Assembly: GCF_034263275.1 (NCBI RefSeq)
Contig: NZ_CP139559.1
Coordinates: 1,054,001-1,118,000, forward strand
DNA from: Mucilaginibacter sp. cycad4
Lineage (GTDB): Bacteria; Bacteroidota; Bacteroidia; Sphingobacteriales; Sphingobacteriaceae
Reading direction: 5' to 3'
Length of the DNA: 64,000 nucleotides
In this document: one piece after another, positions 33,255 through 41,959 of the stretch
Position numbering within the stretch: position 1 is the stretch's first letter
How the letters are laid out: each line of letters begins with the position of its first letter
Notes under the pieces: model-generated
The model's database searches: none
What the model was told of the DNA's origin: nothing
What the model saw: only the letters and a program-made list of their open reading frames with translations
Made by a program: the position numbers and the translations under genes

Positions 33255-33318
33255 ATGTGCACGAATTACACGAATTAAAGCGCGATGGCTATTCGTGTAA
33301 TTCGCATAAATTCGTTTG
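33255..33318. repeat. Inverted repeat built from ACGAATTACACGAATTA words
   Basis: The arm at 33261-33282 (ACGAATTACACGAATTAAAG) mirrors 33289-33318 (ATTCGTGTAATTCGCATAAA plus TTCG). Each arm repeats CGAATTA-type words. It sits between the DUF1761 gene and the aldo/keto reductase start. Confidence 0.75.
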
Positions 33319-33341
33319 CTGTTAGTGCCTAATTAATTATC

Positions 33342-33746
33342 TTATCTCCAGGCGCCCAATATCAAGCCCATCAGGGTTAGGGATACCACGCTGTAACCAC
33401 CGTTTATAAATATCAGCCGCCAGCTTTTGAGCTCAAACAGGCTGTGAATAGCTATCGCGCAGAATGTCCAGATGCCGGCAAGGAAACCTGCCGTTGCCCC
33501 CCAGGCAAGATCTGTTTTGGCATCAGCTAAAAACATGGCGAGGTTTACCGCCATAATAATAGAAAAGAAAGCTGTAAAGCCAAAGGCCCTCCCTTTACTG
33601 GATGCCTGAAGCTCGGCACTGCTCAGTTTATTATCCGCCATCCAGGCATTAGCAAACAGGGCAGGTGAGTACCAGATACCGCCAACTAAAAACGCAGATA
33701 ATGCTGCAACCACAACGGCCAGCCAGTTGATGAGTTGAAAATTCAT
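33342..33746 (-). CDS. DUF1761 family membrane protein
   Basis: A 134-residue inner membrane protein with about four membrane helices: residues 6-26 (NWLAVVVAALSAFLVGGIWY), 54-74, 80-100 and 112-132. The N-terminal VGGIWYSPALFANAWM motif and the paired glycines in helix one are typical of the DUF1761 family. Function is unknown; members are small membrane proteins common in soil bacteria. It stands alone between two repeat-bearing gaps. Confidence 0.88.
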   Translation of the reverse strand: MNFQLINWLAVVVAALSAFLVGGIWYSPALFANAWMADNKLSSAELQASSKGRAFGFTAFFSIIMAVNLAMFLADAKTDLAWGATAGFLAGIWTFCAIAIHSLFELKSWRLIFINGGYSVVSLTLMGLILGAWR

Positions 33747-33897
33747 GATGATAATGTTTAAATTAAATTGGTTGTACTAATATAATTAATAAAAGCTAAA
33801 AGCCGAATGCACAAAACTCAAAGCTTTATGGAAAACCGATTAACAGGCGCTGTACAGTTGCGACGCTTTTAATTAGTACAGATAGGGCAGTGGGGAA

Positions 33898-33940
33898 TAA
33901 AAAAGCCCCGGTTACTTTAACAGCAATCAGGGCTTTTTAT
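33898..33940 (-). terminator. Terminator of the 907-residue surface protein gene
   Basis: AAAAAGCCCCGGTT / AATCAGGGCTTTTT with one bulge and a short loop, 23 bp past the stop codon. T-rich on both strands. Confidence 0.85.
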
Positions 33941-33962
33941 TTAGTAATGAATTTGCTTTATA

Positions 33963-36686
33963 CTATTTTACATTGTAGTGGATCACACTGCGGCCTATAT
34001 TGCCTTCGGCGTCAATTCCCTCAATTATAGCACGGTATGAGCCGCGCTGATCGCTGTTAAAAAAGCTGATAGTTGCAGTGCCGGTTGCTTTATCGGTAAT
34101 TACGTTAGGTTTCCAGTAAATGGTATTGCGCAAGTCGCCGCCAAGCGTGCCTGCTTTGGTTACATCATATTTAGGCGAGTAAAACTCTTTGGCTTTGGTA
34201 TAGCCTTGTACTGCAAACGTGATCACATTTTGCTTGGGGATAAGTTCCTGCAATTGTGCAAGCGTTATCTTTTGTTTTTTAACAACCTTTTTGTTAATCA
34301 CCAGTACACCCTTGGTTTGGGTATTACGGTTAATGCCGCTTACGCCATCATTTAAAAAGATCTCCACAGATTCAACCTCGCTTGACTGTATGCTTGATAA
34401 AAAGTTGGCATCAACAGGCAGGCTGCCCACATATACCTGTACCGGGGTGCGGCCGCCGGCATTGTAATCGCGGGTAACGTAAAAATTGTTGTCAATATAG
34501 GTAAGGCCCATTGCCATGGTTGATAAGCAGTTTAAAAGCAAAGGGCAGCCCTGTAATTGCTGTGCCGATACTTCATGGTCGGCCTGCATAGGTAAACCTG
34601 AGAAAGTGCCATAATCGGCGTGGCTGGCTTTTTTTACGATCTTGGTTGATTTTACAACAACTTCCTTTATGGTACGTGAACTTTGATATTGCTTATAGCT
34701 GTTTTGTAAATAAGGACGAAAAGTACTGTCGATGTTCAGGATCTCATCGGGGATGTTATTGTTTTTACTCAATTTTTGATAAGCTTCGCCATTAATGGAT
34801 ATTACAAGGTTGCGTCCGTTAGGGTTGTTACGGGCGCTCAGGGTAATTTTTGATGTATCCGGCACATTCACGTTTGAGAATTTAAAATTGCCCGACATAT
34901 CGGTAATTGTTTCGGCCGAAAAGTTTTTATCAGGGATTAGCAACCTTAAGCTGCCTTTGGCTACCGGGAGGCCTGTATTGGTCCTCAAGGTTCCTGTTAC
35001 ATCAATGCCTTGTTCCGGTAACAGGTAAACAGGCGGGTTTTTATCAGCCAATATATCTTCATAATCAAAACGACGATATCCCTGGGTAAGCATCAAAATA
35101 TCCAGGTTGGCCAGTTTTTCATCATCGGGTTTGTTGAAGTAATAGTTCGGTTTTTCAATATAGCCTTTCAAATCAGACGTTAGCAGCATATTACTTAATA
35201 TGGTTGATTCTGCATCTTCATTTGATGGTACCGTGCCATCATCAACAACAGCTACCGAAAAGCTGCCTTCGGCCGGGGTTGTATTGTTTTTTGCCGATAT
35301 GGTAATCTTAACATTCCCCCTTGTACTGTACGATGGTTTGTCCGTTTTAAGGGCCAGGTTCATCTGGTCGTTATGCTGAATAAACACTATCCGCTCGCAT
35401 AAAGCATATCCGCCCGATGAAAACAGCGTTACCTGCACTATACCCGTTGGGAATTTGCTTTTAGGAATATTGGCCGAATAAACCGTGCTTTGTAGTACAG
35501 TTTGCGCGGCATAATAAATAACACCGCCGCTTTGCGCTACCAGGTAAAAGCTTTTGTTTTGTTTACGCTGAAAAAATAAATCGTTAGCCGATATTTTTAC
35601 AGTAAGATTAGCAGGGTCATTGTTGTAAACGGCAATATTTATTCCCATTGATTGTACGCGCGGCAGGTTATAAGAAGCCTGTGAACCATCCGGAAAAGTA
35701 ATGTTTGCTTTGTATGATCTTTCGATATCAGGAGCAATTGCGAAGATCCCCATCCCTAAATGTGCACTGCTGATCTGGGCAACTTCTGCGCCTTTATCAT
35801 CAACAATAGTTCCTTTGATATCTACGCCCAGTCCGCTTGAGGCTATAGCCTTAAAAGCAATTTTGGTACGGACCCCATTGGTTAACTGCCCGCCTTCAGG
35901 AAAAAATTGCACATCATAACCTTTAACTGCAGTACGCATGGAAAAGCTGCTGCTGATGGTTTTACGGTCGCCAACGTCGATGGAAGTAACCAGGATACCG
36001 CCGGTAATTACATCGGCCTGGCTCTCGGGCAGGTCAACCTGCAATACGCCTTTATCGTCTGTAGTACCATGGCCTTTGCTTACAGGGTCGCCGTTTTTCA
36101 TAAGCTGCCAGCTTACTTTTTTGTTGGCATACGGACTGTTATCCGATCCTTTGTAAAGGATAGTAGCATCAACTTTAACGCCTGTTCTTTTGCTTGAGCT
36201 TTTATAGGTGATGTTGGTGCGCACCTGGTTATCAATGGCGTTGCCAACATTAAAAGTATGGTCATAAAAATAATCCGGGTCAAAATTACGCATCCAGTTG
36301 GTGTAGCTGCGCAGGCGGTAAGCTCCTTGTTTGTAGGTATCGCCGTTAAGCACAATATTACCGCTTGCAAAGCCATTGGTAACCGCAATACGCTGGCTTT
36401 CAACCACCGAATCCCGGTTGTTGATCAGGTCGACATAAACGATGCGGCTCAATGCCGATGGCTGATGCTTTTCAATGGTTACATAAGCCTTAAACCAAAT
36501 GGTATCGCCAACAGCATAGTAAGGTTTATCTGTATGCAGGTAAACTTTTTCAATAGGGTAGCTGCTGTTAAACTTGCTGGTTTTTTCAATTATGGTAGTT
36601 AAGGGGATGCTATCCTGCTGGGCAAAAACAGATGCGCCAAAGGCAGGTAACAGGCATAATAGGAGTAAAAATCGACGTATGATCAT
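33963..36686 (-). CDS. Large exported protein with MG2-like and TonB plug-like domains
   Basis: A 907-residue exported protein of a type common in Sphingobacteriaceae. From ATG 36686 it begins MIIRRFLLLLCLLPAFGASV with cleavage near FAQQ. Early repeats such as VYLHTDKPYYAVGDTIWFKA and a second later (KTDKPSYSTRGNVKITISAK) match the macroglobulin MG2 fold. A carboxypeptidase-regulatory-like domain (VTGTLRTNTGLPVAKGSLRL) lies near residue 560. A plug-like region near 715-790 ends VESVEIFLNDGVSGI, as in TonB receptor plugs, but no beta-barrel follows. It is probably a periplasmic or outer-membrane-associated protein acting with another partner. Role unknown. Confidence 0.78.
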   Translation of the reverse strand: MIIRRFLLLLCLLPAFGASVFAQQDSIPLTTIIEKTSKFNSSYPIEKVYLHTDKPYYAVGDTIWFKAYVTIEKHQPSALSRIVYVDLINNRDSVVESQRIAVTNGFASGNIVLNGDTYKQGAYRLRSYTNWMRNFDPDYFYDHTFNVGNAIDNQVRTNITYKSSSKRTGVKVDATILYKGSDNSPYANKKVSWQLMKNGDPVSKGHGTTDDKGVLQVDLPESQADVITGGILVTSIDVGDRKTISSSFSMRTAVKGYDVQFFPEGGQLTNGVRTKIAFKAIASSGLGVDIKGTIVDDKGAEVAQISSAHLGMGIFAIAPDIERSYKANITFPDGSQASYNLPRVQSMGINIAVYNNDPANLTVKISANDLFFQRKQNKSFYLVAQSGGVIYYAAQTVLQSTVYSANIPKSKFPTGIVQVTLFSSGGYALCERIVFIQHNDQMNLALKTDKPSYSTRGNVKITISAKNNTTPAEGSFSVAVVDDGTVPSNEDAESTILSNMLLTSDLKGYIEKPNYYFNKPDDEKLANLDILMLTQGYRRFDYEDILADKNPPVYLLPEQGIDVTGTLRTNTGLPVAKGSLRLLIPDKNFSAETITDMSGNFKFSNVNVPDTSKITLSARNNPNGRNLVISINGEAYQKLSKNNNIPDEILNIDSTFRPYLQNSYKQYQSSRTIKEVVVKSTKIVKKASHADYGTFSGLPMQADHEVSAQQLQGCPLLLNCLSTMAMGLTYIDNNFYVTRDYNAGGRTPVQVYVGSLPVDANFLSSIQSSEVESVEIFLNDGVSGINRNTQTKGVLVINKKVVKKQKITLAQLQELIPKQNVITFAVQGYTKAKEFYSPKYDVTKAGTLGGDLRNTIYWKPNVITDKATGTATISFFNSDQRGSYRAIIEGIDAEGNIGRSVIHYNVK

Positions 36687-36844
36687 CAATATAAATTATA
36701 GAAGTAACAGGGGCTAATATAAACATTTAGCCGTATTGCATTTTTAGCGGCGGTTTATTTAACACTTTTTTACAAATGCCGCTTTGGCCAATCGGTGAAA
36801 GTTAAACGCCAAAAGCTATACACTTATACAAAATATCACAATTG

Positions 36845-37813
36845 TTACTTAGCTGCAGTTTTAGCTTTTGCCTTGCCTTCAACATGTACCGACACCATGC
36901 TCGAGTGGATTATGCCCAATGTTGTACCCGGTTTTACGTTAAGGTAAAAATTAAAGTAGCTTTCCATAACTGCTTTTGAAGCGTGAATGTAGTCGGCTTC
37001 AATTTCTTTTTCTCCATTGAATCCAACAAGGGGAATCCCATAAAACAACCGGCCTTTATCGTCAATATACATAGTGAAGGAATAGTAAAAATCTTTGTAT
37101 GCGTTTTTGATCACGATGTCATAAGTAGGGTCAAGGTAATCATCAGAGTTATCGAAATTGTTGAGAATATCGGGTTTAGTAGTGCGGCGCGATACTGTTA
37201 CCAGCGGGCTTTTGCTGCTTATATCGGCCGGCTGCCTCGCTGCAAAAGCCTTGGTGTAATCTGCCTTTGCTTTTACGGCTAATGAACGAATGAACAGCGT
37301 ATCGGCACGGCTTGGCCTTCTTAGTGTAGTTGTATCAGTGTGTAAAACGTTTTTAATATAGTTATCAGCAAAGAACCGCATGAATACTTTGGTGCCTTTA
37401 ACATCAAGTGAGTCTCCTTTTTGAATCAGGATCTCCATGGTGATGCTATCTTTATTGATCTTCCTGATTTTTAACCATGAACGGGCGGCATTAAATATAG
37501 AATCGTATCCGCGCGTAAGCGGGAAATTAATAAACGCGTTTTTAGTAGGACTGAAAATACTTACCGAATCGTCTGAGACAAATTTTAGCTTCCATTGCGG
37601 CTCCAGTTGATAACCATATTCGTTAAACGACAGACCGTTTTTTTGACGCCGGGATACTTCGGAGTAGTTGATGCCATTGTAAGGTTTAAAGGAGATCAAC
37701 TCTCTTTTCTTTTTGCCCGAAGGGCCGCTGCCGCAACCTGAAATAATGGCAGATATGATGATGAGCAGCCCGAATGCTGCTGTTTTTAATGTTTTTAGAT
37801 TGATGAATAGCAT
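36845..37813 (-). CDS. Lipoprotein, tandem paralogue copy 1
   Basis: A 322-residue lipoprotein with lipobox IISGC and lipidated C27. It is the third copy by transcription order of three tandem paralogues (36845-39853). Shared blocks include ISFKPYNGINYSEVSRRQKN, GYQLEPQWKLKFVSDDSVSI, SPTKNAFINFPLTRGYDSIF, NAARSWLKIRK, FAARQPADISSKS and PGTTLGIIHSS. This copy is the most divergent, with about half the residues differing from the other two by eye, and has a lysine/alanine-rich tail. No known domain is recognised; it looks like a periplasmic alpha/beta protein. Confidence 0.85.
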   Translation of the reverse strand: MLFINLKTLKTAAFGLLIIISAIISGCGSGPSGKKKRELISFKPYNGINYSEVSRRQKNGLSFNEYGYQLEPQWKLKFVSDDSVSIFSPTKNAFINFPLTRGYDSIFNAARSWLKIRKINKDSITMEILIQKGDSLDVKGTKVFMRFFADNYIKNVLHTDTTTLRRPSRADTLFIRSLAVKAKADYTKAFAARQPADISSKSPLVTVSRRTTKPDILNNFDNSDDYLDPTYDIVIKNAYKDFYYSFTMYIDDKGRLFYGIPLVGFNGEKEIEADYIHASKAVMESYFNFYLNVKPGTTLGIIHSSMVSVHVEGKAKAKTAAK

Positions 37814-37897
37814 TGCCGCTAAAGATATAGATAATTCAATAAACGGCTAAAAAATGGCTGCTTTGTAATGGAATTTATATAATTTCTTAATTTAAAC

Positions 37898-38839
37898 CTA
37901 CACCCCGGTTCTCCCTTTAACATGAACTGCTATCTCGCTGCTATGCGCAATACCAAGCGTTTTGCCAGGAATAAAGTTCAGGTAATATCTAAGGTAGCTG
38001 TTCATCACCGCTGTTGAATAATGGTTATACGCTGGTATACGTTCTTTTTCTAAAAAAAAGATAATTGGCTTGCCATAATGTAGTTGTCCGGCTGTGTCAA
38101 CAATTATCGAAAACGAATAATTAAAATAGGTATAAGCCTTGTTAACTGTGATGTCAAACTCGGGGCGCATATAATCATCAGAGGTGTTAAATTTATTAAG
38201 CATGGTTGGTTCAGAATGGCGCCTGGTAACCGTAACTAACGCGCTTCTGCTTTTAAGCTCAACGGGTTGCCGGGCGGCAAATGCTTCATTATAATCTTTA
38301 TTGGCAATATCGGTTAATGATTTTATGTACAGACTGTCTTTACGGCTGGGGCTTTTGTATTTGCTTAAATTGCCATGAAGTACATCGTTAATGTAATTAT
38401 CGGCATAAAAAACCATAAAAACCTTCGCTCCGCGGGTATCAACCGAATCGCCATCGGCTTTAAGCATTTCGATGATCATGCTATCCTTAGTCATGGTTTT
38501 AACTTTTAACCAGGTGCGGGCGGTATTAAAAATGGAATCATATCCGCGGGTAAGCGGAAAATTGATGAATTGTTTTTTAGTCGGACTGTAAATACTGGCC
38601 GAATCATTGGAAACGAATTGCATTTTCCATTGCGGCTCTAATTGATAACCGGAGTTATTAAATGACAGTCCATTAGCTGATCTGCGTGCTATTTCCGTAT
38701 AGCTGATACCCGATACAGGCTTAAACGAGATCAGGTCTTTTTCGCCATTATGTTTAACGATGTTACGTTGTTTGCAGCCCATGCAAAGCAAAGCCAATAC
38801 AATGCAGGTTGATCTTGCTATAGGTTTGTTGGTTATCAT
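37898..38839 (-). CDS. Lipoprotein, tandem paralogue copy 2
   Basis: A 313-residue lipoprotein with signal MITNKPIARSTCIVLALLCM and lipidated C22 followed by KQRNIVKHNGEKDL. It is very close to copy 3 next to it, sharing KQRNIVKHNGEKDLISFKP exactly and most of the SPTKKQFINFPLTRGYDSIF block. Gaps of 84 bp and 66 bp separate it from its neighbours. The near identity indicates a recent duplication. Unknown function. Confidence 0.85.
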   Translation of the reverse strand: MITNKPIARSTCIVLALLCMGCKQRNIVKHNGEKDLISFKPVSGISYTEIARRSANGLSFNNSGYQLEPQWKMQFVSNDSASIYSPTKKQFINFPLTRGYDSIFNTARTWLKVKTMTKDSMIIEMLKADGDSVDTRGAKVFMVFYADNYINDVLHGNLSKYKSPSRKDSLYIKSLTDIANKDYNEAFAARQPVELKSRSALVTVTRRHSEPTMLNKFNTSDDYMRPEFDITVNKAYTYFNYSFSIIVDTAGQLHYGKPIIFFLEKERIPAYNHYSTAVMNSYLRYYLNFIPGKTLGIAHSSEIAVHVKGRTGV

Positions 38840-38905
38840 ATAGGCATTTGTTAAATATATGACTTATTATTAACGCTAAATGAGCCGTTTAAGCGATCTC
38901 ATGAC

Positions 38906-39853
38906 TTAAATCCGCACACCTCTGTTCCCTTTAACATGCACGGCTATCTCGCTGGTATGCACTATACCAAGTGTTCTTCCTGGAATAAAGTTCAGGTAAT
39001 ATTTAAGATAACTATCCATTACCGCTTTTGAAAGATGAATATAAACAGCTTTACGGCTTTCCTCCAAAAATGCGGTAAGCGGTTTGCCGTAGTGCATTTG
39101 GCCGTCCGGGTCAACAAATATCGAAAATGAATAGTAAAAATTGCTGTAGGCTTTATCGATGGTAATATCAAACTCGGGGTTCATATAATCGTAAGAAGTA
39201 TCGAAGTTATTAAGCATGGTCGGCTCTGCATGGCGTTTGCTAAATGTAATTCGTGCGCTTTTGCTTTTAAGCTCAACAGGCTGCCGGGCGGCAAACGCTT
39301 TAGTAAAGTCTTTATTTGCGGCGTCGGTTAACCATTGTATGTACATGCTGTCTTTTTTGCTCGGGCTTTTGCATTTGCTTATATCGCCATGAAGTACATT
39401 ATTAATGAAATTATCAGCATAAAAAACCATGTAAACCTTGGCACCGCGCGTATCAACAGAATCACCATAGGCTTTGAGTAGTTCGATGATCATGCTGTCC
39501 TTAGTCATAGTTTTAACTTTAAGCCAGGTGCGGGCTGTATTAAAAATAGAGTCATAACCACGGGTAAGCGGAAAATTAATGAATTGCTTTTTTGTAGGGC
39601 TGTAAATGCTTGCTGAATCGTTGGAAACAAATTTCATTTTCCATTGCGGCTCCATCTGGTATCCGAAACTGTTGAATGAAAGCCCATTCTGCGAGCGCCG
39701 GGCTATTTCGGTATAACCGATGCCAAAAACTGGCTTAAAGGAGATCAGGTCTTTTTCGCCATTGTGTTTAACAATGTTGCGTTGTTTACAGCCAAGGCAA
39801 AACAAAGTCAATACAATGCAGGTTAATTTTGTAACAGGTTTAGCAATTAGCAT
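38906..39853 (-). CDS. Lipoprotein, tandem paralogue copy 3
   Basis: The first of the three by transcription order. The ATG at 39853 (MLIAKPVTKLTCIVLTLFCL then GC) gives 315 residues with lipidated C22. An in-frame start 15 codons upstream would break the signal peptide. Like copy 2 it carries KQRNIVKHNGEKDLISFKP; differences are scattered, which suggests duplication followed by drift. The promoter is not clear, but the upstream 100 bp is very AT-rich. Unknown function. Confidence 0.85.
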   Translation of the reverse strand: MLIAKPVTKLTCIVLTLFCLGCKQRNIVKHNGEKDLISFKPVFGIGYTEIARRSQNGLSFNSFGYQMEPQWKMKFVSNDSASIYSPTKKQFINFPLTRGYDSIFNTARTWLKVKTMTKDSMIIELLKAYGDSVDTRGAKVYMVFYADNFINNVLHGDISKCKSPSKKDSMYIQWLTDAANKDFTKAFAARQPVELKSKSARITFSKRHAEPTMLNNFDTSYDYMNPEFDITIDKAYSNFYYSFSIFVDPDGQMHYGKPLTAFLEESRKAVYIHLSKAVMDSYLKYYLNFIPGRTLGIVHTSEIAVHVKGNRGVRI

Positions 39854-39949
39854 ATAGGTTCGATATATTATAAATATATAATATTTACCGACAGTCAAAT
39901 GTTAAATAATGCTAAAATTGCAGGTTGAGAGTAAACCCGATATAATCTG

Positions 39950-40417
39950 ATGGCAGTTGAAATAGAACGTAAATTTTTAGTAGATCAGCAGAAATGGCAG
40001 CAGATAGCAAAGCCAAAGGCAATTCATTTCAGGCAGGGGTACATTTTTAGCGATGAAAAGAAAACCATCAGGGTGCGGGTTACTGATACCGAAGCATATA
40101 TCACTATAAAAGGCAGCACCCGAGGTTTTAGCCGGAGCGAATTTGAATATACCATTCCGGCAGCCGATGGCATCCAGTTGCTTGATAACTTTGCTGCTTC
40201 CGAACTGGAAAAATACCGCTGCCGCATCACCTATGCCGGTAAACTTTGGGACGTTGATGAATTTTTAGGCGATAACCAGGGTCTGCTGATGGCCGAGATT
40301 GAGCTTAGTAGTGAGGATGAAGAATTTGAACTGCCGCCATGGGTAACAACCGAGGTAACCGGCGATGATCGGTATTACAATGCCAGGTTAAGCACTCATC
40401 CTTTTAAAAACTGGTAG
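39950..40417 (+). CDS. CYTH-domain protein (triphosphate tunnel metalloenzyme)
   Basis: A 155-residue enzyme of the CYTH superfamily, which hydrolyses triphosphates such as inorganic triphosphate or thiamine triphosphate, or makes cAMP in class IV cyclases. The signature ExExK is at residues 4-8 (MAVEIERKFLV). Acidic and basic tunnel residues recur: RQGYIF, KKTIRVRVTD, YITIKGSTRG, RCRITYAGKLWDVDEFLGDN and LLMAEIELSSEDE. Short CYTH-only proteins are most often inorganic triphosphatases. It is divergent from the lipoprotein genes and convergent with the DUF3892 gene, 7 bp away. Confidence 0.9.
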   Translation: MAVEIERKFLVDQQKWQQIAKPKAIHFRQGYIFSDEKKTIRVRVTDTEAYITIKGSTRGFSRSEFEYTIPAADGIQLLDNFAASELEKYRCRITYAGKLWDVDEFLGDNQGLLMAEIELSSEDEEFELPPWVTTEVTGDDRYYNARLSTHPFKNW

Positions 40418-40424
40418 CAACTTT

Positions 40425-40718
40425 TCAGGCACATTCCGGCAGGCCCAGCAGGTAGTCGGGTTTCGATTCGTCGTAAACAGTTTTAACATATTTGTTACCC
40501 TCGGGGCAAACAGCGGGGATCAAACTGGTTTTATTGCCTTTATCATCAATAATGTAAGCTTCACCATCTTCATGTTTTATCCAGTCATAAAGTTTTGATC
40601 TTTCGGTAAGGCCTTTTACATTGATCCGTTCATTAATCCATTCAAGTGCATCGATAGCCACATAAGGATTTTCATGCGGCCTGGTATCGGTTTTTATACA
40701 TACTATGCGTACTGCCAT
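40425..40718 (-). CDS. DUF3892 family protein
   Basis: A 97-residue soluble protein matching DUF3892, a small domain found across bacteria. Features are VRIVCIKTDTRPHENPYVAI, DALEWINERINVKGLTERSK and GEAYIIDDKGNKTSLIPAVC. It has two conserved-looking cysteines, C7 and C70. No function is known for the family. It ends 7 bp from the convergent CYTH gene with no terminator between. Confidence 0.8.
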   Translation of the reverse strand: MAVRIVCIKTDTRPHENPYVAIDALEWINERINVKGLTERSKLYDWIKHEDGEAYIIDDKGNKTSLIPAVCPEGNKYVKTVYDESKPDYLLGLPECA

Positions 40719-41057
40719 TGTGTTATTTACATTAAATGTTCAGGTGCGATAAAAATATGGCAAAAAACAATACCCCGAAATAGGTATAATCACCCAATTT
40801 TCACTACGTAAAATTACCTATTGCATAAGTGTTACTGTTTGCTGCCACATATCCGTATTTAGTGAATCGATAATTGATTTATGATCGAGATGTATTGCAT
40901 GCGTTTGAAAATGAGCATATAGCAATAAATCGGGATGCCTGGTATGTGGTAGATGCCTGTGATGCGTCCCTTCGATAAAAATTAAAAAAATATTGTGTAA
41001 CCAAATGGTTTCATTTATATTTGTAACCGAACGGTTTCACATGTCCGTTCATTTACT
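40719..41057. other. Intergenic region upstream of the ArsR-type gene
   Basis: 339 bp between the divergent DUF3892 and ArsR genes. The distal part holds an AT-rich dyad AATAGGTA / TACCTATT (about 40780-40830). The proximal part holds the promoter and the operator-like repeats at 40993-41039, listed separately. No gene recognised. Confidence 0.6.
40993..41039 (+). promoter_or_regulatory. Promoter with two overlapping dyads (likely ArsR autoregulatory operators)
   Basis: TATATTTG (41016-41023) matches the -7 consensus, with TTG at 40993-40995 twenty bases upstream. Two copies of a 17-bp motif flank or overlap it: GTAACCAAATGGTTTCA (40997-41013) and GTAACCGAACGGTTTCA (41023-41039). Each contains the dyad AACCnnnnGGTT, and their start-to-start distance is 26 bp. 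Position over the core promoter suggests repression by the ArsR protein encoded 19 bp downstream. Confidence 0.7.
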
Positions 41058-41396
41058 ATGCGAAGAGATGTTTTCCAGGCCATTGCCGACCCAACCCGCC
41101 GTGAGATCATTAACCTGCTGGCCAGCCGGCAAATGAACCTTAATGCCGTGGCCGATAATTTTGATATCAGCCGGCCGGCTGTATCCAAACACATAAAAAT
41201 TTTAACCGAATGCGGTTTACTTGTTATCAAACAGCAGGGAAGGGAACGTTATTGTCATGCCGACTTGAAGCAACTCAAACAGGTTACCGACTGGGCTGAG
41301 CAATACCGCTGGTTCTGGACACAGAAACTGGATGCACTCGACGCTTTTTTAACCGGCGAACAAAACACAGATAACCATAAAAACAACAAACTATGA
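41058..41396 (+). CDS. ArsR-family transcriptional regulator
   Basis: A 112-residue winged-helix repressor-like protein. It begins MRRDVFQAIADPTRREIINL, the usual start of the ArsR subgroup paired with AHSA1 proteins, and the recognition helix is in LNAVADNFDISRPAVSKHIK (28-47). No metal-binding ELCVC box is present, so it probably responds to another signal. Its last codons overlap the start of the next gene by 4 bp (ATGA). Two dyads over its promoter are probable self-binding sites. Confidence 0.9.
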   Translation: MRRDVFQAIADPTRREIINLLASRQMNLNAVADNFDISRPAVSKHIKILTECGLLVIKQQGRERYCHADLKQLKQVTDWAEQYRWFWTQKLDALDAFLTGEQNTDNHKNNKL

Positions 41397-41821
41397 GCAC
41401 ACAACCATTTGTAATTGAACGTGTTTATTCAGCACCCATTCAAAAAGTATGGGAAGCTATCACCGTTAGAGAAAAAATGAAAGAATGGTATTTTGACCTT
41501 GCCGAATTTAAACCCGAAGTAGGTTTTGAATTTGAATTTACGGCAGGAGACAAAGATAATTTTCAATACCGTCACCTGTGTCGGGTAACTAAAGTTGTTG
41601 AGGGCAAAACCATTGCTTATACCTGGCGATACGATGGCTACGAAGGTAATTCGGAAGTTACGTGGGAGCTTTCTTCGGAAGGGGAGGGCACTAAATTAAT
41701 CCTCACCCATAGCGGTCTGGAAACATTCCCGCCGTTGGATGCCTTCAAAAAAGAAAATTTTGTTGCCGGCTGGACACATATTACCGGGGTATCACTTAAA
41801 GAATACCTGGAGAAGCAGTAA
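41393..41821 (+). CDS. SRPBCC / AHSA1 domain protein
   Basis: A 142-residue START-like hydrophobic-pocket protein. The AHSA1 opening FVIERVYSAPIQKVWEAITV and the DLAEFKPEVGFEFEFTAGDK, TYTWRYDGYEGNSEVTWELS-like blocks and C-terminal WTHITGVSLKEYLEK are all family-typical. Members bind hydrophobic ligands, but are not proven enzymes. It overlaps the ArsR gene by 4 bp, the standard two-gene arrangement in which the ArsR protein controls the pair. Confidence 0.9.
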   Translation: MSTQPFVIERVYSAPIQKVWEAITVREKMKEWYFDLAEFKPEVGFEFEFTAGDKDNFQYRHLCRVTKVVEGKTIAYTWRYDGYEGNSEVTWELSSEGEGTKLILTHSGLETFPPLDAFKKENFVAGWTHITGVSLKEYLEKQ

Positions 41822-41871
41822 AAGAGCTATTGGTTAAGCCTTATATAAGGCCTTTTGAGAAACAAAAAACA

Positions 41872-41900
41872 ACAAAGCCGGGCAAAACGCCCGGCTTTAT
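41872..41900. terminator. Bidirectional terminator between the AHSA1 and gltD genes
   Basis: AAAGCCGGGC / GCCCGGCTTT with a 5-nt AAAAC loop, a perfect 10-bp GC-rich stem with A/T flanks. It lies between convergent genes. A second, weaker hairpin (AAGCCTTATATAAGGCCTT) lies at 41835-41853. Confidence 0.9.
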
Positions 41901-41959
41901 AATTAAAACAATATGATAAAGAGATATCTGCTGAACCTCTAATCTCCCGGTCACTGACA

